DNA from: Embleya sp045207655 | GTDB taxonomy: Bacteria > Actinomycetota > Actinomycetes > Streptomycetales > Streptomycetaceae | Assembly: GCF_045207655.1 (NCBI RefSeq) | Contig: NZ_CP108785.1 | Span: forward strand, 3,534,001 to 3,598,000 | Direction of reading: 5' to 3' | Length of the DNA: 64,000 nt | Part shown: positions 42,503-50,450 of the stretch, in pieces | Numbering within the stretch: position 1 is the first letter of the stretch | Layout of the letters: every line of letters begins with the position of its first letter | Position numbers and translations under genes: made by a program | The notes under the pieces: model-generated | What the model saw: only the letters and a program-made list of their open reading frames with translations | Told to the model about the DNA's origin: nothing | Database searches by the model: none

Positions 42503-43917
42503 GTGCGCCCTCGGGCGGCCGGTACGGCGCCGAACCAGTCCGGTCGTGCGGCGAGCAGTCGGGCGTAGGCGCCCAGACAGTAGTGCAGCCAGCCCCGGAT
42601 GTAACCGCAGGCCGGTCGGCCGCGTTCGATCACCTCGTGGTGGCAGCCGCCGGCGCACATGTAGCGCGCCCAGCAGTCCCGGCACGGCTGCTGGCGGTGC
42701 ACGTGTCGGTCGGACAACCATTGCAGCCGACGAGCGGGGTCGATGCCCCGGGTGAGGTCGCCCATCGCGCCCTCGTCGTCGCCCACGAAGCGGTGGCACG
42801 CGGCGAGTTCACCGTCGGCGGAGACGCCGAGGTAGCCGGCGCCGGCACCGCACGGGTAGGGCCGGTGGGTGCCCTTGTGGATCTCGCGCAGCGAGTTGAC
42901 CAGGTTGGTGAACGGGTAGCGCTCACCGGCGGCGACCCGGCGCTCGAACTCGGCCCCGCACGCGACCATGCGGTCGAGCATCACCTCCAGGTCGGCGGTG
43001 GCCATCTCGCCTTTCCCGGTGGGGGAGTTGAGCAGCGGCGAGAAGCCGACACCGTGGAACCCGAGGTCGACGAAGGCGTCCAGGGTGGCCTTGAGGTCGA
43101 GGTTGTTCGGGGTGACGGTCACCCGCGCGGACACCTGCATCGCGCGTTGTGCGGCCAGCAGCGGCGTCACGTTGGCGAGCACCTTCGCGAAGCTGCCCCG
43201 CCCGCTTTGGTAGGGCCGCAGCAGGTCGTGTGTCTCCTGTTCGCCGTCGAGGCTGACGGTGACCGCGAATCCGTGCCGCTCGAAGAACGCGCCGTCGTCG
43301 GGGGTGACCATGGTGCCGTTGGTGGTGATGGAGAAGGTGACCGGTACGCCCTCGCGCGCCGACAACTCCACGGCCCGTTCGGTGGCGGCGTGGATGACCG
43401 GCCGGTTCATCAGCGGCTCGCCGCCGAGGAAGGACAGGTTCACCCGCTCGCCGGGCGCGGCGTCGCGAAAGAGCAGATCCACGGCGGCCAGGGCGGTGTG
43501 CGCGGGCATGTTCTTGGCGAGCCCGCCGAAACTGCCCTGCTGCGCGTAGCAGTAGGTGCAGCCGAGATTGCATTTTTGTGCCACGGCCAGCGACAGAGCC
43601 CGGACCGGGGGTGCCTCCAGCGGGGTGTCGTCGACGAACGGCGGTGCCGACAGGTCCAGTCCGTCCAGGAGTTCGCGCAGCGCGGTGGGGTCGGCGGAGC
43701 GTCGGGCCAGATCGAGTCGGCGGTGTGTCTCGGGGCCGACGGTGAACATGCGGTTCCCGTTGACCAGCAGCACGTGCCGGCCGGCGGAGGTCTCCAGAAG
43801 GTGGATGTCGGGGTGTACGGGCGCGGACAGTTCGAAGAGGCGCTCGGCCCGACCGGTCGGAGCGCAGCCGCCCGGGGATTCGGTGGTCCGCGGACCCGCG
43901 CCGGTGCCCGGGGTCAC
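42499..43917 (-). CDS. Radical SAM/SPASM enzyme, QhpD (PeaB)-like
   Basis: A 472-aa radical SAM protein. The cluster motif is CNLGCTYC (Cys116, 120, 123). A GGEPL motif (FLGGEPLMN) and a SPASM domain follow, with many Cys: YPCGAGAGYLGVSADGE, AACHRFVGDD, QQPCRDCWARYMCAGGC, and PACGYIRGWLHYC. Those phrases are what I recall of QhpD/PeaB, which forms thioether links between Cys and Asp/Glu in the quinohemoprotein amine dehydrogenase gamma subunit QhpC. The N-terminal 100 residues resemble a peptide-recognition domain. The GTG start overlaps the CTQ-like protein stop (GTGA), so that protein is the probable substrate. Confidence 0.8.
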   Translation of the reverse strand: MTPGTGAGPRTTESPGGCAPTGRAERLFELSAPVHPDIHLLETSAGRHVLLVNGNRMFTVGPETHRRLDLARRSADPTALRELLDGLDLSAPPFVDDTPLEAPPVRALSLAVAQKCNLGCTYCYAQQGSFGGLAKNMPAHTALAAVDLLFRDAAPGERVNLSFLGGEPLMNRPVIHAATERAVELSAREGVPVTFSITTNGTMVTPDDGAFFERHGFAVTVSLDGEQETHDLLRPYQSGRGSFAKVLANVTPLLAAQRAMQVSARVTVTPNNLDLKATLDAFVDLGFHGVGFSPLLNSPTGKGEMATADLEVMLDRMVACGAEFERRVAAGERYPFTNLVNSLREIHKGTHRPYPCGAGAGYLGVSADGELAACHRFVGDDEGAMGDLTRGIDPARRLQWLSDRHVHRQQPCRDCWARYMCAGGCHHEVIERGRPACGYIRGWLHYCLGAYARLLAARPDWFGAVPAARGRT

Positions 43918-44765
43918 CGGGGCTCGTAGTCGTTGCCGCCGACGATGAAGCGCAGGGTGCCCTGCCAGTCGCGGAACAGGTCGGTGTAGGAGAGCAGTCG
44001 GCTGTCGTCGCGGTCGTCCAGGACGTATTCCCTCGGTTCGCGGCGCAGGGCGAACCAGTGGTTGCCGGTGCTGACGCCGCGTTCGTCCTCTTCGACGTTG
44101 ACGTAGTCCGGGCGGCTGGCGGCCCAGTAGTAGCACGCGCATTCGCGGTAGTCGTTCTGCCACGGCGAGCACAGGCCCCAGGTCAACTCGCCCGGTTCCA
44201 CCATGGATTCCTCGATCACCGGAAGTCGGGCACCGGACTCCGGGTGCTTGGCGAACAGCGGCCGTACGGTCAGGAACACGATCTTGACCCGGCTCGGGTC
44301 GATCGGGTCCGCGGGAAGGCCCACGGGGTTGGGGGCCTCGGCCGCGGTGAAGACGCACTCCACGGGCGACCCGGCATGGCGATCCAGCACGTCGGCCAGG
44401 GAGTTGGACCACTCCAGCATGGTCACACCGTCCGGATTGGCGCCGGTGGTCAACAGCGTGGGCTTGGCGCCCGGTCGCTGCGGACCGATCAGCGACGTGA
44501 TCACGGGTGCGCCGGCCACCTTCAACAGGCGGTGGCCGATCAGCTCCCGGTGCTCGGCGTCGGCGCCGGTCACGTAGTTGTCCGCCTCGTGCAGTTCGAT
44601 GCCCTCGAACAGCCGCCGCCACAGGTTCCGGATGTCGAACTCCAACCCCGGCGCGGAATTGGAGCTGGCCGAATCCGGCAGTGTGCTGGGCGGATTGCCC
44701 ACGGCCTGGTAGCGCAACTGGGCGGAGAGGTTCATCGGGTCGATGTACTCCGAGCCGCTGCTCAT
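43914..44765 (-). CDS. Putative CTQ-type quinoprotein, LodA C-terminal-like with QhpC-like motif
   Basis: A 283-aa protein, no signal peptide. Residues 40-64 (GLEFDIRNLWRRLFEGIELHEADN is a contiguous run, split here as GLEFDIRNLW and RRLFEGIELHEADN) resemble the LodA/GoxA family, and the C-terminal half carries LCSPWQNDYRECACYYWAAS followed by RPD. Key residues: Cys199, Asp205, Cys209, Cys211, Trp214, Asp220. Cys199-Asp205 and Trp214-Asp220 spacings equal those of QhpC (thioether pair and quinone Trp); Cys209-Trp214 is one residue shorter. LodA proteins are 600-700 aa, so this is short. Function inferred: substrate of the adjacent maturases and possible oxidase. Confidence 0.6.
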   Translation of the reverse strand: MSSGSEYIDPMNLSAQLRYQAVGNPPSTLPDSASSNSAPGLEFDIRNLWRRLFEGIELHEADNYVTGADAEHRELIGHRLLKVAGAPVITSLIGPQRPGAKPTLLTTGANPDGVTMLEWSNSLADVLDRHAGSPVECVFTAAEAPNPVGLPADPIDPSRVKIVFLTVRPLFAKHPESGARLPVIEESMVEPGELTWGLCSPWQNDYRECACYYWAASRPDYVNVEEDERGVSTGNHWFALRREPREYVLDDRDDSRLLSYTDLFRDWQGTLRFIVGGNDYEPR

Positions 44766-46275
44766 TCCTGCTCCTGTCGCTCGTGCCGGGGTGTGGCGTC
44801 GGCGTCGCCGGATCCGGCGACGCCGCCGATCCCACCCTCTGCGGGCGGTGGTTCGTCCGGGGCGAAGATGTCTCGTTGCGCGACCTGCCGCAGCAGGGCC
44901 ACCTGACGGCGGGTCAGCGCCAGTGCCCGGCTGTCCGCCCCGCGCATCAGCGCCGGCATCTTGCGGCGCCCCTTCGCGGAGAGGTCGCCGATCTCGTCGT
45001 GGTCGCGCAACACGTCGGCGAACCACGGCGCGGTGCCGGCGCGCAGCGCGGTCAGCACGTTCTGGTGCAGGTGCAACAGCGCGGTGCGGTCCACCAGGGA
45101 CGGCGCCATGATCGGCTCGAACAGGCGGCCGGTGTCGGCGGTGTCCTGGCGCACCATCGTGCTCGCCGCGTCGATCCGGCCGTCGGTGGTATTGCCGTTC
45201 ATCACGGCCGTGTTCATCAGGCGCACCGATTCCGCGGCCCGGCGGACGACCTCCTCCGCGTGCTCCATGGTGCCCTCGCCGGGCCGCGGGCGTGGGCCGA
45301 ACATGGCCTGTTCGAGTTCGTCGGCGACGGTGCGGACCGGGAAGCTGTCGGGCGCGTACGTGGGCGGCCCGGCGCCGATCCGGGCGTAGGCGGAGAGGTG
45401 GCGGTCGGGCAGGGCCAGGTCCACGTACACGAGGCCGTCGCACTCGTCGTCGAGGTAGCCGAGGCTGACCCAACTGCCGTCCGGGGCTTGCCGACCGGCG
45501 TAGATCTCGGCCGGCACGGTCAGCCTGGGGCCGGGCCGGTCGACGTACCCCTGCCAACCGCCCGCGCGCGCGTCGTAGAGGATCTCGCGGATGTTCTCGT
45601 CCGGCCGGGTGGGGGTGAGTGTGTCGCCGGATCCGTACACGTGGCCGGCCGCCGGGGTGAAACGCAATCGGATACCGGGGTGGGACGCGTTCGGCCGGAT
45701 GTACCGCACGGTGCCCAGGGGCAGCCGTTTGCCCGGCCAGAAGTGCTCGCATTCGCCGTCGAGGGTGACCGGTTGGTGGTCGAAGACGGGGCCCGTGTCG
45801 CGGTGACGAGGTGGCCCATCTCCTCCTTCGCGATGCCCAGGATGATCTCCTGCCAACGCCGCACCGGTTCACGCAGGTTCGTCGGCACGTCGGGCCCGCC
45901 GAGGGAGTAGGCCGCGAACAGGTACTGGACCATGAGCGAGTGCTCGATCTCGGCGGCCGTGTGCAGCAGCATGACGGTGTAGTCGCGCCAGTTGAACTCG
46001 GGTGGCAGCACCGGTTGTCCACCCCGTGCGTACTCGACGCCGCCGTCCGCGCGTTCGCCGAGGGGCAGTGCCCCGGCCACCGACAGAGCGATCGTGGCGG
46101 GTGGTTCCGCCGTGAAGAGCTCCGGCAGTACGGAACCCAGATGCCTGTTGACCCTCGACCCCACGGGCTTCCACCAGCTCTCGATCGGGCTGCCACGGAA
46201 GGGCTTTCGTCGATCCGGCACGGACCGCCGCCCCTGGTGGCTCAGCCTCCCACCGCCGATCCGGCGGACAACCAC
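44762..46275 (-). pseudogene. Ferritin-like / LodA-N-like protein, frameshift near 45,800
   Basis: The first frame (46275 to about 45800) encodes a ferritin-like domain: WRDYTVMLLHTAAEIEHSLM, VQYLFAAYSLGG and GIAKEEMGHLVT, with ExxH and EExxH pairs as in VioB-type proteins. The continuation is in the -1 frame (about 45800 to 44762) and resembles a LodA N-terminal part (WVSLGYLDDECDGLVYVDL and PPTYAPDSFPV). Joined, the product is about 504 aa. A 1-nt loss, a sequencing error, or two overlapping genes could explain the shift. It overlaps the next gene by ATGA. The start at 46275 (GTG) is uncertain. It may be functional if the shift is an error. Confidence 0.6.
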
Positions 46276-46321
46276 CCATTCGGTCGCAAGTCACTCGAAC
46301 AGCCCAGCCTCGATCACTCGT

Positions 46322-46843
46322 TGGTGCGACGGGTGGGGCAGCCACCCCCGGGTACTGGTGCGCCGGCTGCGCACCGGCGGCTGGATCGACGCCGAGACGG
46401 CCGACTGGCTCACCGGCTGGTTCGAGCGGCTGTCGGCACACCTGCCGCCGGACCCACCCCGTGTCCTGGTCCACGGGGACATCGCCGCCCAGAACCTGCT
46501 CGTGCGTGCGCGACCGGCGGCCCTGACCGGCATCGTGGACTGGGGCGACGCCCAATGGGCGGACCCGGCGACGGAGTTCGCCAAGATTCCGTTGACCGGA
46601 GTCGCGGCGATGCTGGACGGATACCGGCGGGAGACGGGCGAGCAGGCGCCGGCGGGCTCCGGCTCGCGGTCCTGGGAGGCCCGGGTACTCCGGGTGCACC
46701 TCACCTGGGCCCTGTACCGCGTGCCGGATCGCACACCACAACCGGGTCGACGCCACTGGACCGCGCCTCCGGCCGGTCGACTGTTCGGCCTCCTGCGCTT
46801 CTTCGCCTCGGGACCGCCGAGCCCGTGGGCGGAACTCGCCTGA
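46322..46843 (+). pseudogene. Aminoglycoside phosphotransferase (APH) fold gene, 5'-truncated
   Basis: Only the C-terminal lobe is present: WGSHPRVLVRRLRTGG, the catalytic loop VLVHGDIAAQNLLV (HGD and N), the DFG-equivalent IVDWGDAQWADPA, and about 100 further residues. The ATP-binding N-lobe, about 130 residues, is absent. The remnant begins less than 50 nt from the start of the quinoprotein operon on the opposite strand, so the gene appears to have been cut at that junction. The 5' limit is approximate. Confidence 0.72.
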
Positions 46844-46879
46844 CCCACCCGCGGCGTCGACCTCGGCATCGGCGACGAA

Positions 46880-46905
46880 GGTCGAGTGGTGAGCACCCCT
46901 CGACC
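46880..46905. terminator. Stem-loop terminator
   Basis: GGTCGAG-t-GGTG pairs with CACC-c-CTCGACC (one mismatch in 12) around a 2-nt loop, between the convergent APH remnant and the TetR gene. Confidence 0.6.
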
Positions 46906-46948
46906 TCGCCGGACGGGTCCTCGGCCATTGCCGGCGGGCGGCGGGTGG

Positions 46949-47524
46949 CTACCGTTCGTCCGCGGTGCGCGGTGACACGCCGAACGCGGCCATGACGGTG
47001 TCGATGTAGGTGTGCGCGTCGTCGTCGGGAGCCGCGTCGACGCGCCGCAGCGCCGCCGTGCCGAGGTAGACGGCGTAGGCCGCGGCGGCGGTGTGCCGGG
47101 CCTGCTCGGGGGATCGACCGAGTTCGACGAGGGCTTCCCGGATGACCGCCAGGCGTTTGTGCGTGACGCGTTCGGCCACCTCGCGCACGGCGGGGTGGCC
47201 GGACTCGATCAGCAGCAGAAGGGCGAGCGTGCCGCCGTCGGTGGACGCGAACGCGTGGTGGACGAGCACCCGCAGTCTCTCGGCCGGGTCGGGGATCTCG
47301 GCCAGGCGGGGGGTGACCTCCTCGGTCTGCACCCGCTCCCACCGCTCGAGCGCGGCGGCGAGCAGCGCGTCCCGGTTCTCGAAGAGCCAGTAGAAGCTCG
47401 ACTTGGACGCCCGCAGACGGGCGGCGACCGGCTCGACCGCGACCGCGGCCAGACCCCCCTCGATGAGCGCGGCGAGCGCGGCGGCGGCCCAGTCGTCGCG
47501 GGTCAGGCGGGCGGTACGCGGCAT
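46949..47524 (-). CDS. TetR family transcriptional regulator
   Basis: A 191-aa repressor. The DNA-binding domain is DDWAAAALAALIEGGLAAVAVEPVAARLRASKSSFYWLFENRDALLAAAL (residues 9-60), with the usual SFYWLF helix ending, followed by a C-terminal ligand domain. It is divergent from a tandem-SRPBCC gene, and the short intergenic region contains an 18-bp perfect inverted repeat that it almost certainly binds. The ATG at 47524 is used; the frame is open further upstream through the operator, which argues against an earlier start. Confidence 0.93.
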   Translation of the reverse strand: MPRTARLTRDDWAAAALAALIEGGLAAVAVEPVAARLRASKSSFYWLFENRDALLAAALERWERVQTEEVTPRLAEIPDPAERLRVLVHHAFASTDGGTLALLLLIESGHPAVREVAERVTHKRLAVIREALVELGRSPEQARHTAAAAYAVYLGTAALRRVDAAPDDDAHTYIDTVMAAFGVSPRTADER

Positions 47525-47554
47525 GGGAATCCTCGCTGGGCTCGATGTCCACCG

Positions 47555-47603
47555 GTTCTGGACGGTGCCGTATAGTCTACGTCTGTACGGCACCGTCCAG
47601 AAC
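47555..47603. promoter_or_regulatory. TetR operator: perfect 18-bp inverted repeat with 13-bp spacer
   Basis: GTTCTGGACGGTGCCGTA (47555-47572) and its exact complement (47586-47603) surround a 13-nt spacer. The right end stops 12 nt before the SRPBCC start at 47616, and a TATAGT hexamer at 47571-47576, which could be a -10 element for the rightward promoter, overlaps the left arm edge. A repressor bound here would shut both divergent promoters. Confidence 0.85.
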
Positions 47604-47615
47604 GGGAGAGTCGTG

Positions 47616-48689
47616 ATGATCAAAACCCATCGGCGCGTCGTCGCCGCGTCCCCCGATCGTGTGTGGGAAGTGCTCGCACGGATCGGCAGCCCGGACGACG
47701 GGCTCTTTCCGCACGAATGGGGAAGCGTTCGGGCACCCGAGGGAATCCGCGGCGGCGCGCCGTTCCATCACCGCGGCATGCTCTGCCGGATCGAGGCCGC
47801 CGAGCCCGGCCGTCGCCTGTGGATCGCCTTTCCACCCGAACACGGCGGCGAGCACGGCTTCACCCTCACCCGGGCGTCCGGCGGCGGCACCGTGGTCACC
47901 CACACCCTGCGCGTGCGCCAACGGGGCGCCGACCGGTTGTCCTGGCTTTTGGCCGTGCGCTCCATGCACGACGCGGTGATCGAGGCCACCCTCGACAACC
48001 TCGAACGCGCCGTCGGCGACGGCACCCTCGCCCATCCCGTCCGCCACCGGCACCACTACGCCCACCTGCTGCGCGCGGTGGCCGTGCGGGCCCGCCGCGA
48101 TCGCACGCATCCCGCCGCCGTGAACCCGGACGCCGCACCGGACTCGGCGCTGGGCCGCCTGCTCCCCGCCCACGACTTCCACAGCGCGTACCGCCGCCGC
48201 GTCGCCGCCCGTCCGGCCGAGGTCTGGGCCGCGCTGGAGTCGCTCACTCCACAGGAACTCCCGATCACCGGCGTGCTGTTCCGGTTGCGCTCGGCCGGGC
48301 GCACCCGGCCGTCGGCCGGCCCGCTCTCGGGCGACGGGCCGATTCCCGTGCTGGTCCTCGAGGAGGGACACGAGGTGGTCCTCGGCAAGGTCACCCAACC
48401 CTGGCACCTGCGCCCGGTCACCGCGCCGATCCCCGCCGGCGACCCGGAAGCGTTCACCGCGTTCGCCGATCCCGGCTGGGTCAAGGCGGCGATGGGCATC
48501 CGTCTCGACCCCGACGGCGACGCCACCGTGTTGTCCGCGGAGACCCGGGTCCGGGCCACCGACCCCGCCGCGCGCCGCCGGTTCGCGCCCTACTGGCAGG
48601 TCATCCGGGTCGGCGGCGCCGGATTCATCCGCGTGGAACTGCTGCGTGCCATCTCCCGGCGCGCGGAGCACCTTGCCGCGAGCCGCTGA
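47616..48689 (+). CDS. Tandem SRPBCC domain protein under TetR control
   Basis: A 357-aa protein of two START-like domains. The first (residues about 1-140) reads HRRVVAASPDRVWEVLARIG, with RLWIAFPPEHGGEHGFTLTR. The second (about 165-357) reads HDFHSAYRRRVAARPAEVWAAL, with EVVLGKVTQPW and TVLSAETRVRATDPAARRRF. Both may bind hydrophobic small molecules. The ATG at 47616 has GGGAG seven nt upstream. The position across a TetR operator suggests it is induced by a ligand it helps to bind or modify. The catalytic role, if any, is unknown. Confidence 0.85.
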   Translation: MIKTHRRVVAASPDRVWEVLARIGSPDDGLFPHEWGSVRAPEGIRGGAPFHHRGMLCRIEAAEPGRRLWIAFPPEHGGEHGFTLTRASGGGTVVTHTLRVRQRGADRLSWLLAVRSMHDAVIEATLDNLERAVGDGTLAHPVRHRHHYAHLLRAVAVRARRDRTHPAAVNPDAAPDSALGRLLPAHDFHSAYRRRVAARPAEVWAALESLTPQELPITGVLFRLRSAGRTRPSAGPLSGDGPIPVLVLEEGHEVVLGKVTQPWHLRPVTAPIPAGDPEAFTAFADPGWVKAAMGIRLDPDGDATVLSAETRVRATDPAARRRFAPYWQVIRVGGAGFIRVELLRAISRRAEHLAASR

Positions 48690-48719
48690 GCGCCGGGGGC
48701 GGGCCGGCCGACGGAAGGG

Positions 48720-49628
48720 CTACTTGCCGACGGGCACCAGCAGAATGGGGGCCTTGGCGTGGTGGAGCACGGCGTGGGTGACCCGACCCAGGTTGGGGCC
48801 GAAGCGGCCGGTGTTGCGATGGGCGGCCAGTACCACCAGCTCGGCGTCGGAGCTCGCCTTGGTCAGGGCGTGCGCGGGGCTGTCGATCACGACCTCCTCG
48901 GTCACGACGACGTCGGGGTACTTCGCGCGCACGGGCTCCAGCGCGGCGGTCAGGGTGGTCTGCGCGACCTCGCGCCAGTCGTACATGGCCGGGGCGTAGC
49001 CCGCGCTGCCGGCCGCCATCGCCGGGTAGCGCCACGCGTGCAGGGCGTGCAGCGGGAGTGCCCGGGCCTGCGCCTGGAGGAAGGCGGCCTCCAGGGCGGG
49101 GGCGCAGTCGACGTCGGAGATGCCGACCAGGACGGGCTTCGGGGTATCGCCGCCGGCCGTGTCCTGGTCGGGGTGCACGACCAGGAGCGGGCAGCGGGTG
49201 GTGGCGGATACCGGGAGGCTGACCGAGCCCATCAGCAGGCCGGCGAAGCCGCCGAGGCCCCGGCTGCCGACGGCGAGCAGGGCGGCTCGGTCGCTCGCGG
49301 CCTCCAACGCGTCGATGGCGTTGGCGAGTTCGACGGTGGCCAGGACGGACAGGCCGGGCCGGCGCAGGCGGGCGCGTTCCGCGCCCCGGTCGACGACGTC
49401 GCGGGCGTCCGCGCGCAACTGCTGCCCGAAGCGGTCGTCGGCGCCGCCGAGTTCGACCCATTCGAGCGCGTACAGCACTTCCAGGGTGGTGTTCCGGCGG
49501 ACGGCCTCGTCGGCGGCCAGGTCGACGGCGCGTTCCGCACCGGGCGAGCCGTCGAAGCCGACGACGACATGCCCGTGCAAGGGGGTGGGTTCGGAGGCCG
49601 AACCGGTGGATGTCGGAGCCTGGTTCAC
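48720..49628 (-). CDS. Universal stress protein, two UspA domains
   Basis: A 302-aa protein with tandem UspA folds. Domain 1 begins HVVVGFDGSPGAERAVDLA and ends with AVGSRGLGGFAGLLMGSVS, which has the ATP-binding G-x2-G-x9-G(S/T) loop. Domain 2 begins KPVLVGISDVDCAPALEAAF and ends with VVLAAHRNTGRFGPNLGRVTHAVL. Its loop (AAHRNTGRFGPNLG) is less canonical, so ATP binding there is less sure. Such proteins are induced in dormancy and stress. GTG at 49628 has AAGGGATC upstream. Confidence 0.92.
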   Translation of the reverse strand: MNQAPTSTGSASEPTPLHGHVVVGFDGSPGAERAVDLAADEAVRRNTTLEVLYALEWVELGGADDRFGQQLRADARDVVDRGAERARLRRPGLSVLATVELANAIDALEAASDRAALLAVGSRGLGGFAGLLMGSVSLPVSATTRCPLLVVHPDQDTAGGDTPKPVLVGISDVDCAPALEAAFLQAQARALPLHALHAWRYPAMAAGSAGYAPAMYDWREVAQTTLTAALEPVRAKYPDVVVTEEVVIDSPAHALTKASSDAELVVLAAHRNTGRFGPNLGRVTHAVLHHAKAPILLVPVGK

Positions 49629-49958
49629 GGCGGATCCCTTCGGTACGCGCGGGTGGGCCCGGGTGGGCCGACCTGGGGCCAGTCTCGGGTGTCCAGGGGA
49701 GCGAACACAGGGCCGGAGGTCCCGTTTCGGGTGAGCCGGTGGGCCCTGCGGACGGCGGTCGGCGGCGGGGTGGTCGTCCGCCGGGTGCGTCAAGTGCCAC
49801 GATCCATCGGGCGGCGCGCCGGCGCGAGCGGGGCACGAGGGCACCGGTGGGTCGCGGAGGCGTCGGTGCCGCCGAGCGGGTGATGCGGTTTCCGCAGGCG
49901 TACGCCGGCCGGCTGCCGGCAGGCTGCGTGGGGTCGCGATGGGGACGGGGCGTACGGG
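49629..49958. other. Intergenic region, nothing recognised
   Basis: Between two genes on the minus strand. No supported reading frame or strong dyad. It must contain the promoter of the universal stress protein gene. Confidence 0.5.
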
Positions 49959-50450
49959 TCAGGCTTCGCGCCGCGGCGGCGGAGGCGATGGCGGGGCCGA
50001 CCGCGGCGCCGTGTCGGCCTCCGCGTGGGCACGCGGGCCCGGGGGTTCTTGGATGAGGTGTCCGGTGACCAGTTCCGTGGTGATGCGGAACCACGCCTGC
50101 CCCTGGTCCTGCGCGCCGATGGGCGGGACCAGGTCGTCCAGGCGGGCGACGGCCGACGGGTCGCGGACCAGGGAGGCCTGACCGGTGACCGTCGCGGTCC
50201 AGCCGGTTCGAGCGGACGGGTCCACGTAGTCGGCCTGGAACGCGACCACGGAATCGCGCGCCGCCCTGGCCAGCCGCGAGTCGAGCGGAGCCCGGAACAC
50301 GACGTACTCGCGGTCCAGCGCGAAGGGCACCAGGTAGACGGCGGGAAGCGCGCCCTCGCTGACGACGACGCGCCCCAGGGGCGCACTCGCCATCAGGTCC
50401 AGCGTCTCGCGGCGGCCGAGGGGACGTCGCGTCCCGGCGTGTTCGTTCAT
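49959..50450 (-). CDS. Pyridoxamine 5'-phosphate oxidase-like (FMN or heme/F420-binding) protein
   Basis: A 163-aa split-barrel protein of the PNPOx-like group: LDLMASAPLGRVVVSEGALPAVYLVPFALDREYVVF, with Arg/Lys binding residues in FRAPLDSRLARAARDSVVAFQADYVD, then GWTATVTGQASLV. Such stand-alone proteins of Streptomyces often sit beside universal stress proteins and DosR-like regulons. The C-terminal 25 residues are Pro- and Arg-rich and probably disordered. ATG at 50450. Confidence 0.85.
   Translation of the reverse strand: MNEHAGTRRPLGRRETLDLMASAPLGRVVVSEGALPAVYLVPFALDREYVVFRAPLDSRLARAARDSVVAFQADYVDPSARTGWTATVTGQASLVRDPSAVARLDDLVPPIGAQDQGQAWFRITTELVTGHLIQEPPGPRAHAEADTAPRSAPPSPPPPRREA

Noticed and set aside
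45520..45800. Second half of the ferritin-like frame as a longer protein
   Set aside because: After EEMGHLVT the frame reads into Ser/Thr/Arg-rich sequence without similarity, while the -1 frame is protein-like. The extension is treated as out-of-frame reading.
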